Source of the DNA: Planomonospora sp. ID82291
GTDB lineage: Bacteria > Actinomycetota > Actinomycetes > Streptosporangiales > Streptosporangiaceae
NCBI RefSeq assembly: GCF_015711645.1
Contig: NZ_JABTEX010000002.1
Span: forward strand, 1,736,001-1,800,000
Reading direction: 5' to 3'
Length of the DNA stretch: 64,000 bases
Below the pieces are notes generated by a model that did no database searches, was not told the origin of the DNA, and saw nothing but the letters and a program-made list of their open reading frames with translations. Numbering within the stretch: the first letter of the stretch is position 1; every line of letters starts with the position of its first letter. The position numbers and the translations under genes are program-made. Positions 16,719 to 25,242 of this stretch are shown here, piece after piece.

Positions 16719-17291
16719 GTGAAGCTTTCGGAATGGGCGCGGCGGAACGGCGTGCACTACCAGACCGCCTGGCAGTGGGCGCGAGACGGAAAGATGCCCG
16801 TCCCGGTCGTCAAAACCGCCACCGGCCGATACCTCGTACTCGAACAGCACACCACCACCGCCGAAGGACGGACGGTGGCGTACTGCCGGGTCTCCAGCGC
16901 CGACCAGAAGACCGACCTGGAGCGACAGGCCGGACGAGTCGTCGCCGCAGCCACCGGCATGGGACTGGCCATCGCCGACGTGGTGAGCGAGGTCGGCTCC
17001 GGCCTGAACAGCAGACGGCCGAAACTGGCCCGGCTGCTGCGCGACCCGCAGGTCACCACGATCGTGGTCGAGCACCGTGACCGGCTGACCCGGTTCGGGA
17101 TCGAGCACCTGACCGCCGCGCTGGAAGCGACCGGGCGGCGCATCGTCGTCATCGACGACACCGAAGTCGACGACGACCTCGTGCGGGACATGACCGAGAT
17201 CCTCACCTCGTTCTGCGCCCGCCTGTACGGCCGCCGCTCGGCTTCCCGCCGGGCCAAGGCCGCACTCCGAGCCGCAGGCGAGACCGCGTGA
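16719..17291 (+). CDS. tnpA: IS607-family serine recombinase transposase
   Basis: The product has 190 residues. The N-terminal part (residues 1-45) is a MerR-like DNA-binding domain (MKLSEWARRNGVHYQTAWQW). The catalytic domain begins with VAYCRVSSADQ, in which Ser59 is the expected nucleophile. The resolvase signature continues through DLERQAGRVVAAATGMGL, DVVSEVGSGLNSRRPKLARL, VEHRDRLTRFGIEHL, and the E-helix region near EILTSFCARLYGRRSA. This is the compact IS607 type, with the DNA-binding domain in front of the catalytic domain. The GTG start at 16719 sits just after the left-end ATCATCAAGG repeat. It overlaps the TnpB start by 4 bp, so the two are translationally coupled. Confidence 0.93.
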   Translation: MKLSEWARRNGVHYQTAWQWARDGKMPVPVVKTATGRYLVLEQHTTTAEGRTVAYCRVSSADQKTDLERQAGRVVAAATGMGLAIADVVSEVGSGLNSRRPKLARLLRDPQVTTIVVEHRDRLTRFGIEHLTAALEATGRRIVVIDDTEVDDDLVRDMTEILTSFCARLYGRRSASRRAKAALRAAGETA

Positions 17292-18508
17292 GCGACCGTC
17301 AGGGCTTCCGGATCGAGCTGGATCCCACCCCCGCCCAGCGTGCCCGCCTGGGGCGGCACGCCGGGCTGTCGCGGGTGGTGGAGAACTTCTGCCTGGAAAA
17401 GGTCCGCGCCGCTCTCGACCAGCGGGAAGCGGAGAAGACCTACGGCGTGGACGAAAAAGACCTGACCCCGGTGCCGTGGTCGGCTCCCGCGCTGGAGCGG
17501 GCCTGGCGTGCCGAACACTGGCGGCGCTTCCCCTGGTTCACCGCTGACGGCCTGTCCTCGCGGATACCAAAGGAGGCGTGCCGGGTCCGGGCCGCCGCCT
17601 TCAAGAACTTCTTCGACTCCCGCGCAGGCAGGCGCAAAGGCCGCAAGGTCGGATTCCCCGCGTGGCGCAAGCGCAAGCACGGATCGAGGTTCCGCTACGA
17701 CGCCGACCGCGCCCGCCCGGCCGGGCAACGGGCGGTGAAGCTGCCGGGTATCGGCACCGTGCGTACCCGCGAGGCCATGACGTGGCTGACCGACCGGCTC
17801 GACGACGAGCGGGCGCGCGTCATCGGGGCCACGATCCGTGAGATCGCGGGCCGGTGGTGGATCTCCTTCCAGGTGGAGATCGACCGCACCGACGTCAACG
17901 CCCGCCGTACCGTTGCCGCCGACGCGCCCGCGTGCGGCATCGACGTCGGTGTCAAAACCTTCGCCACCATCGTGGACGACGACGGTACCGTCACCGAGAT
18001 CCACGCTCCCAAGCCACTCAAGAACGCGCTGCGCAAGCTCCGCAGGGCGAACAAGGCGCTGGCCCGCACGCAGAAAGGCTCGAAGAACCGGGCCAAGGCC
18101 GCCCGCCGCGTCGGGCGGATCCACCTGGACGTCGCTCACCAGCGGGCGGACTTCCTGCACAAGACCACGACGATGCTCGCGAGATCCAAGCAGGCCATCG
18201 CCGTGGAAACCCTGAACGTCGCCGGGATGGTCACCAACCGGCGGCTGTCGCGGGCGATCTCCGATCTCGGATTCGGGGAGTTCTTCCGCCAGCTCGCCTA
18301 CAAGACGGACTGGTACGGCTCGACCGTGTGGGCGGCCGGTCGCTGGTTCCCCTCGTCGAAACTGTGCGGCGGGTGCGGGGCGGTCAACGCCGGGCTGACC
18401 TTGGCTGACCGGGTGTGGACGTGCGAGTGCGGCACCGTTCACGATCGGGACGTCAACGCGGCACGCAATCTGCTCGTCGCGATGGCGCTGGAGCAACAGG
18501 CCGCGTAA
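17288..18508 (+). CDS. tnpB: TnpB, RNA-guided nuclease of IS607/IS605-type elements
   Basis: The product has 406 residues, close to the usual length. The RuvC-like active site is complete: Asp219 in CGIDVGVKTFAT, Glu307 in AVETLNVAGM and Asp388 in HDRDVNAARN. The zinc knuckle has Cys360/Cys363 (KLCGGCGAVN) and Cys379/Cys381 (WTCECG). The N-terminal wedge/REC region carries the typical basic FPAWRKRKHGSRFRY stretch. TnpB proteins cut DNA guided by an RNA transcribed from the element's right end, which favours retention of the element. The GTG start at 17288 overlaps tnpA. No frameshift or missing motif is seen, so I expect an active protein. Confidence 0.93.
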   Translation: MSDRQGFRIELDPTPAQRARLGRHAGLSRVVENFCLEKVRAALDQREAEKTYGVDEKDLTPVPWSAPALERAWRAEHWRRFPWFTADGLSSRIPKEACRVRAAAFKNFFDSRAGRRKGRKVGFPAWRKRKHGSRFRYDADRARPAGQRAVKLPGIGTVRTREAMTWLTDRLDDERARVIGATIREIAGRWWISFQVEIDRTDVNARRTVAADAPACGIDVGVKTFATIVDDDGTVTEIHAPKPLKNALRKLRRANKALARTQKGSKNRAKAARRVGRIHLDVAHQRADFLHKTTTMLARSKQAIAVETLNVAGMVTNRRLSRAISDLGFGEFFRQLAYKTDWYGSTVWAAGRWFPSSKLCGGCGAVNAGLTLADRVWTCECGTVHDRDVNAARNLLVAMALEQQAA

Positions 18509-18630
18509 GCCTGTGTCGCCGGGCAGTTCCCCGGAGACGCTAAACGCCTGTGGAGGCGACGTAAGACCAGGTTCCGGCCTGGCAGACGCCAGCGAATCAG
18601 GAATGAGAATCACTGAGATTCTCCGAACGG
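18509..18630 (+). ncRNA. Predicted TnpB omega RNA (reRNA) scaffold at IS right end
   Basis: The 122 bases after the tnpB stop are non-coding and fold into a row of hairpins: CCGGG/CCCGG (18519-18523, 18530-18534), CGCCT/AGGCG (18545-18549, 18554-18558), CCAGG/CCTGG (18567-18571, 18578-18582) and GAGAATC/GATTCTC (18605-18611, 18617-18623), the last a few bases from the element edge. This is the place where TnpB guide RNAs are encoded. By analogy the scaffold probably begins inside the 3' end of tnpB, and the guide is the flanking DNA starting at 18631 (TCTCCTACCGGGTCGC). Structure and position are seen; processing is inferred. Confidence 0.7.
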
Positions 18631-19529
18631 TCTCCTACCGGGTCGCGGTCAACGTCCTGTCCCAGCAGGCCCCCTCCGAGCTGCTCTACCACGCCGACGA
18701 GGACTTCCGGCACCCGCTGACCGCGCTGCTGCCGCGGACCGCCGGGGGCTGGACCCCGCTGGCGTCCGCCCCCGGCGGGGCCGCCCTGGACTTCGTCCGG
18801 GGCAACCTGTTCGACCCGGCTGCGATGCGCGCCCTCCCGCCCGAGGTGCCGGGAGTGGACAACGACCTGGCCGACAAGTTCGACCACTACGTCGAGCGGG
18901 CCGTCGCCGACCCCGCCGCGGTCGTCTACGCCTTCGGCGAGCGGTGGGGCCCCGAGCCCCGGACCCGGGACAAGGTCTTCGGGTTCCTGCCCGGCAACGG
19001 CGTGCACGACATCCACATGAACCAGGGCAACTCGCGGCGCTTCCGCGGTGACGACGGCGTCTGGCAGGACGGCGGGCTGCTGCTGTCCTTCCCGGCCGAG
19101 TCCCGCTGGGTGGCGATCTTCCTGGCCTTCCAGTCCCAGTCCTGGCACACCGACGACGCCACCGGGCACGCCCTGACGGAGGTCCCGGTCCGGCCCGGCC
19201 CCGGCGAGACGCCCGTCCGCATCATGGCCGCGCTGGTCAACCCCGCCGGACCCGGGCCGGGCGGCGAGACCGTCACCCTGCTGAACGCCTCGCCCGCCCC
19301 GGTGGACCTGACCGGCTGGCGGCTCGCCGACCGGTGGGGGAACGCGTTCCCGTTCCCGGCGGGCGTGCTGGCCCCGGGCGCGGTCCTGGCCGTGCCGGTC
19401 GGGGAGCCGTTCGCGCCGGCCGACGGCGGCGGCACGATCACCCTGCTGGACGCGGCCGGACTCAAGGTCCACGGCGTCTCCTACACTGCGGCACAGGGCC
19501 GGCGCGAGGGCTGGACGCTGACCTTCTGA
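18603..19529 (+). CDS. DUF2278 / lamin-tail-domain protein, N-terminus replaced by IS-derived codons
   Basis: The main body of the interrupted YukJ-like gene (308 codons from ATG 18603). The first nine codons (MRITEILRT) come from the terminal hairpin of the IS607 element. From VSYRVAVNVLSQQAPSELLY onward it is the original DUF2278 sequence. DUF2278 spans roughly residues 10-210 (FGFLPGNGVHDIHMNQGN is characteristic). A lamin-tail-like beta domain follows (GGETVTLLNASPAPVDLTGW to the C-terminus). Only about 36 native N-terminal residues are lost, so a shortened product could still be made if a promoter or ribosome site exists upstream. The function of the family is unknown; it may be an envelope or nuclease-associated protein. 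Confidence 0.7.
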   Translation: MRITEILRTVSYRVAVNVLSQQAPSELLYHADEDFRHPLTALLPRTAGGWTPLASAPGGAALDFVRGNLFDPAAMRALPPEVPGVDNDLADKFDHYVERAVADPAAVVYAFGERWGPEPRTRDKVFGFLPGNGVHDIHMNQGNSRRFRGDDGVWQDGGLLLSFPAESRWVAIFLAFQSQSWHTDDATGHALTEVPVRPGPGETPVRIMAALVNPAGPGPGGETVTLLNASPAPVDLTGWRLADRWGNAFPFPAGVLAPGAVLAVPVGEPFAPADGGGTITLLDAAGLKVHGVSYTAAQGRREGWTLTF

Positions 19530-19564
19530 GGTGTGATCCGGGATATGGACGAGAGGTGCCGCGG

Positions 19565-20485
19565 GTGAGCGTGTCGACACAGGACGTGGAACGGGCGGCG
19601 GCGCGCATCGCGGGGCATGCCCGCCGTACCCCGGTGCTGGAGGCGGAGCCGGGGCTGCTGCTGAAGCTGGAGACCCTGCAGCACTCCGGGTCGTTCAAGG
19701 CCCGGGGCGGTTTCAACCGCACCCTGGCGGCGCGGGAGGCGGGAGACCTGCCCGGGGCCGGGCTGATCGCGGCCAGCGGCGGCAACCACGGCCTGGCGGT
19801 GGCGTACGTCGCGCGGGCCCTGGGACTGCGGGCCGAGATCTTCGTGCCGACGGTGTCGAGCCCGGTGAAGGTCGCCGGGCTGCGGGCGCTGGGGGCGGAG
19901 GTGACCCAGACCGGCGCGATCTACGCCGAGGCCCACGAGGCGTCCGTCAAGCGGGCCGCGGAGACCGGCGCGCTGGAGATCCACGCCTACGACCAGCCCG
20001 ACGTGGTCGCCGGGCAGGGCACGGTCGGGCTGGAGGTGCTGGAGCAGAGCGGGGGAGTCGACACGGTGCTCGTCGCCGTCGGCGGCGGCGGGCTGGTCGC
20101 CGGGGTGACGGCCGCGCTCGGCGGCCGGGCCCGGGTCGTGGCGGTGGAGCCGGAGCGGATCCCCACCCTGAACCGGGCCCTGGCCGCCGGAGGGCCGGTC
20201 CGGGTGGAGGTGAGCGGGGTGGGCGCCGACGCGCTCGGCGCCAGCGTGATCGGGCGGATCGCCTACGACGTCACCAGCGCCGCCGGGGTGGAGAGCGTCC
20301 TGGTGCCCGACGAGGCCATCGTGGCGGCCCGCCACGAGCTGTGGCGGTCCTGGCGGATCGCCGCCGAGGACGCCGGGGCCGCGGCCCTGGCGGCCCTGCG
20401 CTGCGGCGCCTACCGGCCGGCCCCCGGAGAGCGGGTGGCCGTCATCGTCTGCGGCGCCAACACCGACCCCGCCACACTCGCCTGA
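19565..20485 (+). CDS. Threonine/serine dehydratase-like PLP enzyme
   Basis: The product has 306 residues of the fold-type II PLP family (threonine dehydratase/serine racemase). The PLP lysine lies in LETLQHSGSFKARGGFN, the substrate loop is AASGGNHGLAVAYVARALG, and the phosphate-binding glycine loop is VAVGGGGLVAGV. It lacks the C-terminal ACT regulatory domain of biosynthetic IlvA, so it resembles catabolic or ancillary dehydratases that deaminate Ser/Thr to 2-oxoacids, or racemases. The start at GTG 19565 (MSVSTQDVERAAARIAG) follows GAGAGGTGCC. It lies 35 bp downstream of the DUF2278 gene and ends at a strong hairpin facing panB. Confidence 0.85.
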   Translation: MSVSTQDVERAAARIAGHARRTPVLEAEPGLLLKLETLQHSGSFKARGGFNRTLAAREAGDLPGAGLIAASGGNHGLAVAYVARALGLRAEIFVPTVSSPVKVAGLRALGAEVTQTGAIYAEAHEASVKRAAETGALEIHAYDQPDVVAGQGTVGLEVLEQSGGVDTVLVAVGGGGLVAGVTAALGGRARVVAVEPERIPTLNRALAAGGPVRVEVSGVGADALGASVIGRIAYDVTSAAGVESVLVPDEAIVAARHELWRSWRIAAEDAGAAALAALRCGAYRPAPGERVAVIVCGANTDPATLA

Positions 20486-20598
20486 CGGCGGTCGCCGGGC
20501 CGGCATCGGGCAGACCTCGGCGGGCAGGCTCGGCTCCGGGTGGCCGCCGGCGGGTGAGCGCTTCCACGGCCCGGACCCGATGCCCGACGCGGACCGGC

Positions 20599-20636
20599 GC
20601 CGCCCGCCGTACCGGCCTGGTGGTACGGCGGGCGGC
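20599..20636. terminator. Strong bidirectional hairpin between dehydratase gene and panB
   Basis: A perfect 15-bp stem (20599-20613 pairing with 20622-20636, core CGCCCGCCGTACC) around an 8-nt loop lies nine bases beyond the panB stop and downstream of the converging dehydratase gene. It has no T-run, consistent with high-GC terminators. Confidence 0.7.
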
Positions 20637-20644
20637 CGGTGGGA

Positions 20645-21529
20645 TCAGCGGTAGCTGTGCTCCGCGGTGGGGAAGGCCCCGCTGGTCACCTCGTCGGCGA
20701 AGGCGCGGACCGCGCGGTCCATCTCCCCGGCGAGGTCGGAGTACTTCTTGACGAACCTGGCCGGGTGGGCGGTGAGGCCCATCAGGTCCTGCCAGACGAG
20801 CACCTGGGCGTCGGTGGCAGGACCGGCGCCGATGCCGATCGTGGGGATCGGCAGGGAGGCCGTGACCCGCTCGGCCAGGTCGGCGGGGACGCACTCCAGG
20901 ACGACGGAGAAGGCCCCGGCCGCGGCCAGGTCCTTGGCGTCGGCCATCAGCTCGTCGCCGGACTGGCCGCGCCCCTGCACCCGGTAGCCGCCGAAGGCGT
21001 TGACCGACTGGGGGGTCAGGCCGAGGTGGGCCATGACCGGGATGCCGGCCGCGACCAGGGCCTCGACCTGGGGGAGGACCCGGCGCCCGCCCTCCAGCTT
21101 GACCGCGTGGGCGCCCGCCTCCTTCATGAACCGCACGGCCGTCTCCAGCGCCTGCCGGGGGGAGGCCTGGTAGGAGCCGAACGGCAGGTCGGCGACGACC
21201 AGCGCCCGGGACGAGCCGCGCACCACGGCCGCGGTGAGCGGCATCAGGTCGTCGACGGAGACGGGCAGCGTCGAGTCGTGGCCGTAGACGACCATGGCGG
21301 CCGAGTCGCCGACGAGCAGCACCGGGATGCCGGCCTCGTCGAAGACCCGGGCGGTCATCGCGTCGTACGCGGTGACCATCGGCCACTTCTCGCCGCGCTC
21401 CTTGGCGGCGGCGATGTCGCGCACGGTGATCCTGCGCCCGGACCGCCCGCCGTACAGGGCGGCGGTCTGCGGGACGGCGGCGGAAGAGGGCCCAGGGGAG
21501 GGCGCGGCAGAAGATGCGGAAGAGGACAC
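20645..21529 (-). CDS. panB: 3-methyl-2-oxobutanoate hydroxymethyltransferase (ketopantoate hydroxymethyltransferase)
   Basis: The product has 294 residues. It is the first committed step of pantothenate/CoA synthesis: 5,10-methylene-tetrahydrofolate plus 2-oxoisovalerate gives ketopantoate, in the cytoplasm. The TIM-barrel signature pieces are [37 protein letters not shown] (metal-binding Asp), [12 protein letters not shown] (second Asp), VKLEGG (Lys/Glu) and [15 protein letters not shown]. An N-terminal Ser/Ala-rich tail of about 30 residues precedes the catalytic core. GTG 21529 is chosen because AGGAGG stands seven bases upstream. Other pantothenate genes are not adjacent. In M. tuberculosis panB also lies in the glnA-glnE neighbourhood, so its presence here reflects old synteny. 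Confidence 0.96.
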   Translation of the reverse strand: MSSSASSAAPSPGPSSAAVPQTAALYGGRSGRRITVRDIAAAKERGEKWPMVTAYDAMTARVFDEAGIPVLLVGDSAAMVVYGHDSTLPVSVDDLMPLTAAVVRGSSRALVVADLPFGSYQASPRQALETAVRFMKEAGAHAVKLEGGRRVLPQVEALVAAGIPVMAHLGLTPQSVNAFGGYRVQGRGQSGDELMADAKDLAAAGAFSVVLECVPADLAERVTASLPIPTIGIGAGPATDAQVLVWQDLMGLTAHPARFVKKYSDLAGEMDRAVRAFADEVTSGAFPTAEHSYR

Positions 21530-21690
21530 GGAAAGCCTCCTGAGAGTCTCGAGGCGCCCCTGTGGCGTCCCCGGACGATTCCGATGATGACATGCGTCCG
21601 ACGGGTTCAACACCCCCTGACCCGCCGGTAATCCGGTGGCGGGCTCTCCGGTCGGGTACGGCACAATGCAGGCGGAGGTAAGCAATAAAA

Positions 21691-22899
21691 ATGGCCATGG
21701 AACCTTACCGTCGTCTACTGTCCCTGCCCGGGGTGCGGACGCTGCTGCTCGTGGGCCTGCTCGCGCGCATCCCGTCCACCGCGGTGAACATCACCCTCGT
21801 CCTGCACGTGGCCGAGGAACTCGGTCTCGGCTACACCTGGGCGGGCGTGGTGACCGCGGCCTGTACGGCGGGCATGGCGGTGGGCTCGCCGCTGGCCGGA
21901 AGGTTCGTCGACTCCTACGGCCTGCGCCCCGTCCTGCTGACGACCACCGCCGCCCAGGCGCTCTTCTGGGCCACGGCGTGGGCGATGCCGTTCCCCGTGC
22001 TGGTCGTCGCCTCCGCGCTGGCCGGCCTGCTGGCGCTGCCGGTGTTCAGCGTGGTCCGGCAGTGCCTGGCGGCCATGGTCCCCGAGGGGCAGCGCAGGAT
22101 CGGCTTCTCCGCGGACTCGATCCTGGTGGAGCTGTCCTACATGGCCGGGCCCGCGCTCGGCGTGGCCGGGATGACCGCGCTCGGCGGCACGTGGACGATG
22201 TGCGCCATCGCGGTCGGTCTGGTCGGCTCCGGGACGGCGCTGATCCTGCTGAACCCGCCGGTCCGCTCCGCCGAGGAGCTGGCCGCCCCGGCGGAGAAGG
22301 TCTCCCGGCGCCGGTGGCTGACGCCGGGACTGGTCACCCTGCTCGGCACCGCCTCGGCGGCCACCTTCGTGCTGACCGCCACCGAGCTGTCGCTGGTCGC
22401 GACGATGAACCGGGCGGGCGACACGGCCTGGACGGGGCTGGCGATCGGGATCTGGTGCCTCTACTCGCTGCTGGGCGGCCTCGTCTACGGCGGGCTGCCC
22501 CGGGGTTTCTCCCCGCTGGTCCTGATCGGCGCCATGGGCCTGCTCACCGTCCCGGTCGGACTGGTGGGGGACGACTGGCGCTGGGTGCTCATCGCGCTGG
22601 TCCCGGCCGGGGTGCTGTGCGCGCCCGGCATCTCCTCCACCGTCGAGGCGGTCAGCCGCAGGGTGCCCGCGGGGGCCCGGGGCGAGGCGATGGGCCTGCA
22701 CGGCACCGCGCTCCTGCTGGGCGGGGCGGTCTCCGCGCCGGTCGCCGGTGCGGTCATCGACGGGCCCGGCCCGGGCTGGGCCTTCGCGGCCGCCGGTCTG
22801 GTGAGCGTGGCGATGGTGCTGGTCGCCCTGCCGTTCCGCCGCGAGGCGCGCACCGGGGAGGGGGCGTCCGGAGCGGTCGCCGCGAAGACGACCGCCTGA
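21691..22899 (+). CDS. MFS transporter (12-helix, drug/sugar efflux type)
   Basis: The product has 402 residues and about 12 hydrophobic helices. The A-motif region after helix 2 reads [19 protein letters not shown], typical of major facilitator proteins. It resembles actinobacterial MFS exporters of unknown substrate. The ATG at 21691 follows GGAGGTAAGCAATAAAA; a second ATG two codons later is possible. It is divergent from panB (161 bp). It lies 121 bp upstream of a different, 14-helix MFS gene, and a separate operator region between them argues against one operon. Substrate and direction cannot be read from sequence. Confidence 0.85.
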   Translation: MAMEPYRRLLSLPGVRTLLLVGLLARIPSTAVNITLVLHVAEELGLGYTWAGVVTAACTAGMAVGSPLAGRFVDSYGLRPVLLTTTAAQALFWATAWAMPFPVLVVASALAGLLALPVFSVVRQCLAAMVPEGQRRIGFSADSILVELSYMAGPALGVAGMTALGGTWTMCAIAVGLVGSGTALILLNPPVRSAEELAAPAEKVSRRRWLTPGLVTLLGTASAATFVLTATELSLVATMNRAGDTAWTGLAIGIWCLYSLLGGLVYGGLPRGFSPLVLIGAMGLLTVPVGLVGDDWRWVLIALVPAGVLCAPGISSTVEAVSRRVPAGARGEAMGLHGTALLLGGAVSAPVAGAVIDGPGPGWAFAAAGLVSVAMVLVALPFRREARTGEGASGAVAAKTTA

Positions 22900-22954
22900 C
22901 CCCGGCAGGGCCGACGGAGACGTGAACGGGAGGTAAATACGAAACGGTGCTGTT

Positions 22955-23006
22955 GCGTATCGAAATAGATAGCGATACGCTCTCGTTGCGAAACTAGAGC
23001 GTATCG
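22955..23006 (+). promoter_or_regulatory. Repeated GCGTATCG operator upstream of DHA2 exporter
   Basis: GCGTATCG at 22955-22962 and its complement CGATACGC at 22973-22980 form an inverted repeat with a 10-bp gap, and a third copy, GCGTATCG, lies at 22999-23006, just before the exporter start. Shorter CGAAAC pieces (also near 22940 and 22990) recur around them. This is the type of site bound by TetR-family repressors; the downstream TetR gene in the same operon is the natural candidate. Confidence 0.6.
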
Positions 23007-23020
23007 AAACAGGGGTTCCC

Positions 23021-24583
23021 GTGGACCAGAAGCTCGGTCATCCGAGACGGTGGCAGATCCTGGGAGTGCTGGTCTTCAGCCTCCTCGCGGTCGTGCTCGA
23101 CAACACCATCCTCAACGTCGCATTGAAGACGATCGCCGACCCGGCCGAAGGGCTGGGCGCCACCCAGAGCGAGCTCGAGTGGGCGATCAACTCCTACACC
23201 CTCGTCTTCGCCGGGCTGCTGTTCACCTTCGGGGTGATCGGCGACCGGACCGGGCGCAAGCGCATGCTGATGATCGGCATGGTGCTGTTCGGCCTGGCCT
23301 CGCTGGCCAGCGCCTACGCCCAGGACCCGATGCAGCTGATCGTGGCCCGGGCCTTCATGGGCATCGGCGGCGCCGCGATCATGCCCGCCACGCTGGCGAT
23401 CATCTCCAACGTCTTCCCGCCGTCCGAGCGCGGCAAGGCGATCGGCGTCTGGGCCGGCGGCGTCGGCCTGGCCGTGGCGATCGGCCCCATCACCGGCGGC
23501 CTGCTCATCGAGCACTTCTGGTGGGGCTCGGTCTTCCTGGTCAACCTGCCGATCGTGCTGGTCAGCATGGTGCTCATCGGGCTGGTGGTGCCCGAGTCGC
23601 GCGACCCCAGGCCGTCGAAGCTCGACCCGGTCGGCGTGCTGCTGTCCATCGTGGGCCTCGTCGCCCTCACCTACGGCATCATCCGCGGCGGCGAGCTCGC
23701 CACGGTCGCCAGCGCCGAGGTCCTCGTCCCGACGGTCCTGGGCCTGGCCGTCCTGGCCGCCTTCGTCTGGTACGAGCGCCGCATCGACCACCCGGCCTTC
23801 GACGTCACCTACTTCCGCGACCCGCGCTTCTCCACCGCGATCGCCATGGTCGGCATCGTGTTCTTCGCGATGATGGGCGCGATGTTCTTCCTGGTCTTCT
23901 ACCTGCAGATCGTGCTGGGCTTCAGCGCGCTGCAGGCCGGAGCCCTGATGATCCCGTTCGCCGCGGCGCAGCTCATCTTCGCCCCGCTCAGCCAGCGGGT
24001 GGCCGGGCGCTTCGGGGCCAAGCCGACCGCGACCGTCAGCATGGTCGTCGTGGCCGCCGCCCTGGCCGCCTACGCGCTGATGGACGCCGACACCCCGATC
24101 CTCTTCATGGAGGCCGTCTTCTTCGTCCAGGGCGCGGCGATGGCCAACATCATGCCCCCGGCGACCACCGCCATCATGGAGGCGCTGCCCCGCGAGAAGG
24201 CCGGCGTCGGCTCGGCCATGAGCAACACCGTCCGCCAGGTCGCCGGCGCGCTCGGCGTCGCGCTGCTCGGCTCGCTGCTGTCGGCCGCCTACCGCGACGG
24301 GATCACCCCGGCCCTGGCCGGCCTGCCGGAGGACCTCCGGCACATCGCCGCCGAGTCCCTGACCGGCACCCACGGCGTCGCCCAGCGGCTCGGCGAGCGC
24401 GGCGCCGCGCTGATGGAGCCCGCCTTCCGGGCCTTCCTGGACGGCATGCACCTGACGGCCCTGGTCTCGGCCGGGATCGCCCTGGCCGGAGCGCTGGTGG
24501 TGCTGAAGTGGCTGCCCGGCGGCGGGAACGCCCCCGTCACCGCACCGGCCAGGGAGCGCGACAAGGAAGCAGCGGTAGTGTAG
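23021..24583 (+). CDS. DHA2-family (EmrB/QacA-type) drug:proton antiporter
   Basis: The product has 520 residues and about 14 hydrophobic helices. Motif A is [21 protein letters not shown], with [20 protein letters not shown] (motif B/C region), both typical of the 14-helix DHA2 exporters that pump lipophilic or cationic drugs out using the proton gradient. The GTG at 23021 ([16 protein letters not shown]) is followed directly by helix 1 with [10 protein letters not shown] TetR-family gene follows 7 bp downstream, and an operator-like repeat precedes the start, making a self-contained drug-induced efflux unit. The substrate is unknown. Confidence 0.9.
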   Translation: MDQKLGHPRRWQILGVLVFSLLAVVLDNTILNVALKTIADPAEGLGATQSELEWAINSYTLVFAGLLFTFGVIGDRTGRKRMLMIGMVLFGLASLASAYAQDPMQLIVARAFMGIGGAAIMPATLAIISNVFPPSERGKAIGVWAGGVGLAVAIGPITGGLLIEHFWWGSVFLVNLPIVLVSMVLIGLVVPESRDPRPSKLDPVGVLLSIVGLVALTYGIIRGGELATVASAEVLVPTVLGLAVLAAFVWYERRIDHPAFDVTYFRDPRFSTAIAMVGIVFFAMMGAMFFLVFYLQIVLGFSALQAGALMIPFAAAQLIFAPLSQRVAGRFGAKPTATVSMVVVAAALAAYALMDADTPILFMEAVFFVQGAAMANIMPPATTAIMEALPREKAGVGSAMSNTVRQVAGALGVALLGSLLSAAYRDGITPALAGLPEDLRHIAAESLTGTHGVAQRLGERGAALMEPAFRAFLDGMHLTALVSAGIALAGALVVLKWLPGGGNAPVTAPARERDKEAAVV

Positions 24584-24590
24584 GCGCGCT

Positions 24591-25208
24591 ATGACGACCA
24601 CGGACGAGACCCGGCCCGCCCGCCCCGCGGGCCGCCCCCGCAGCGCCAAGGCGGAGAGGGCGATCATCGAGGCGACCCTCGACCTGATCGGCGAGCGCGC
24701 CAGCCTCTCCGAGCTCTCCATCGAGGCCGTCGCCGCCCGCGCGGGCGTCGGCAAGACCACGATCTACCGGCGCTGGTCCAGCAAGGAGGACCTGGTCGTC
24801 GATGCGCTGGCCACGCTCAAGGCGCCGCTGCCCCCGCTGGAGGGCCGCAGCGTCCGCGCGGACCTGGCCGCCTACCTGGAGGTCGTCGGGCGCGAGGCCT
24901 GCGACGTGCGCGGCCGGTGCGTGATGAACATCGCGATGAACGAGACCGACCGCCACCCCCAGCTGGTGGAGCGGATCCGCCAGGCGGTGATCAGGCCGCG
25001 CCAGGAGGCGCTGCGGGCGCTGCTGCTCCGGGGGATCGAGACGGGCGAGCTCCGGCCCGACCTCGACCTCCCGGTCGCGATGGCCGCGGTGGTCGGCAGC
25101 ATGATCTGGTACGTCAAGTCGACCGGGTCCGGCGAGGGCGGGGAGCCCGCCGAGGACGTCGTCGAGCGCATGGTCGACCACCTCATGGCGGGTCTGGCCC
25201 CCCGCTGA
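24591..25208 (+). CDS. TetR/AcrR-family repressor of the adjacent exporter
   Basis: The product has 205 residues. The N-terminal TetR helix-turn-helix is AERAIIEATLDLIGERASLS...VAARAGVGKTTIYRRWSSKEDLVVDAL. The C-terminal ligand domain resembles the TetR_C_11 type (YLEVVGREACDVRGRCVMNIAMNE). It begins 7 bp after the exporter stop, so the two are co-transcribed. The GCGTATCG inverted repeat upstream of the exporter is the likely target. The protein would relieve repression on binding the exported compound. Confidence 0.9.
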   Translation: MTTTDETRPARPAGRPRSAKAERAIIEATLDLIGERASLSELSIEAVAARAGVGKTTIYRRWSSKEDLVVDALATLKAPLPPLEGRSVRADLAAYLEVVGREACDVRGRCVMNIAMNETDRHPQLVERIRQAVIRPRQEALRALLLRGIETGELRPDLDLPVAMAAVVGSMIWYVKSTGSGEGGEPAEDVVERMVDHLMAGLAPR

Positions 25209-25242
25209 GCCCCGCCGCGGGGAGGCCCCGGAAGGCCCGCCG

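Larger units (their letters stand above)
16660..18630 (+). mobile_element. Complete IS607-family insertion sequence (tnpA-tnpB-omega RNA), about 1.97 kb
   Basis: The element carries a serine-recombinase transposase and a TnpB gene overlapping by 4 bp. Its ends can be placed to the base because it splits a DUF2278 gene whose frame closes perfectly on removal: left flank ...GCGGGGG (ends 16659), right flank TCTCCTACC (starts 18631). Both junctions show the dinucleotide GG (16658-16659 and 18629-18630), the short core expected for IS607-type integration without a larger target duplication. There are no long terminal inverted repeats. The left end has repeated ATCATCA motifs (16678-16684, 16708-16714), possible TnpA sites; the right end has several hairpins. 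All catalytic residues appear intact, so recent mobility is plausible. Confidence 0.9.
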
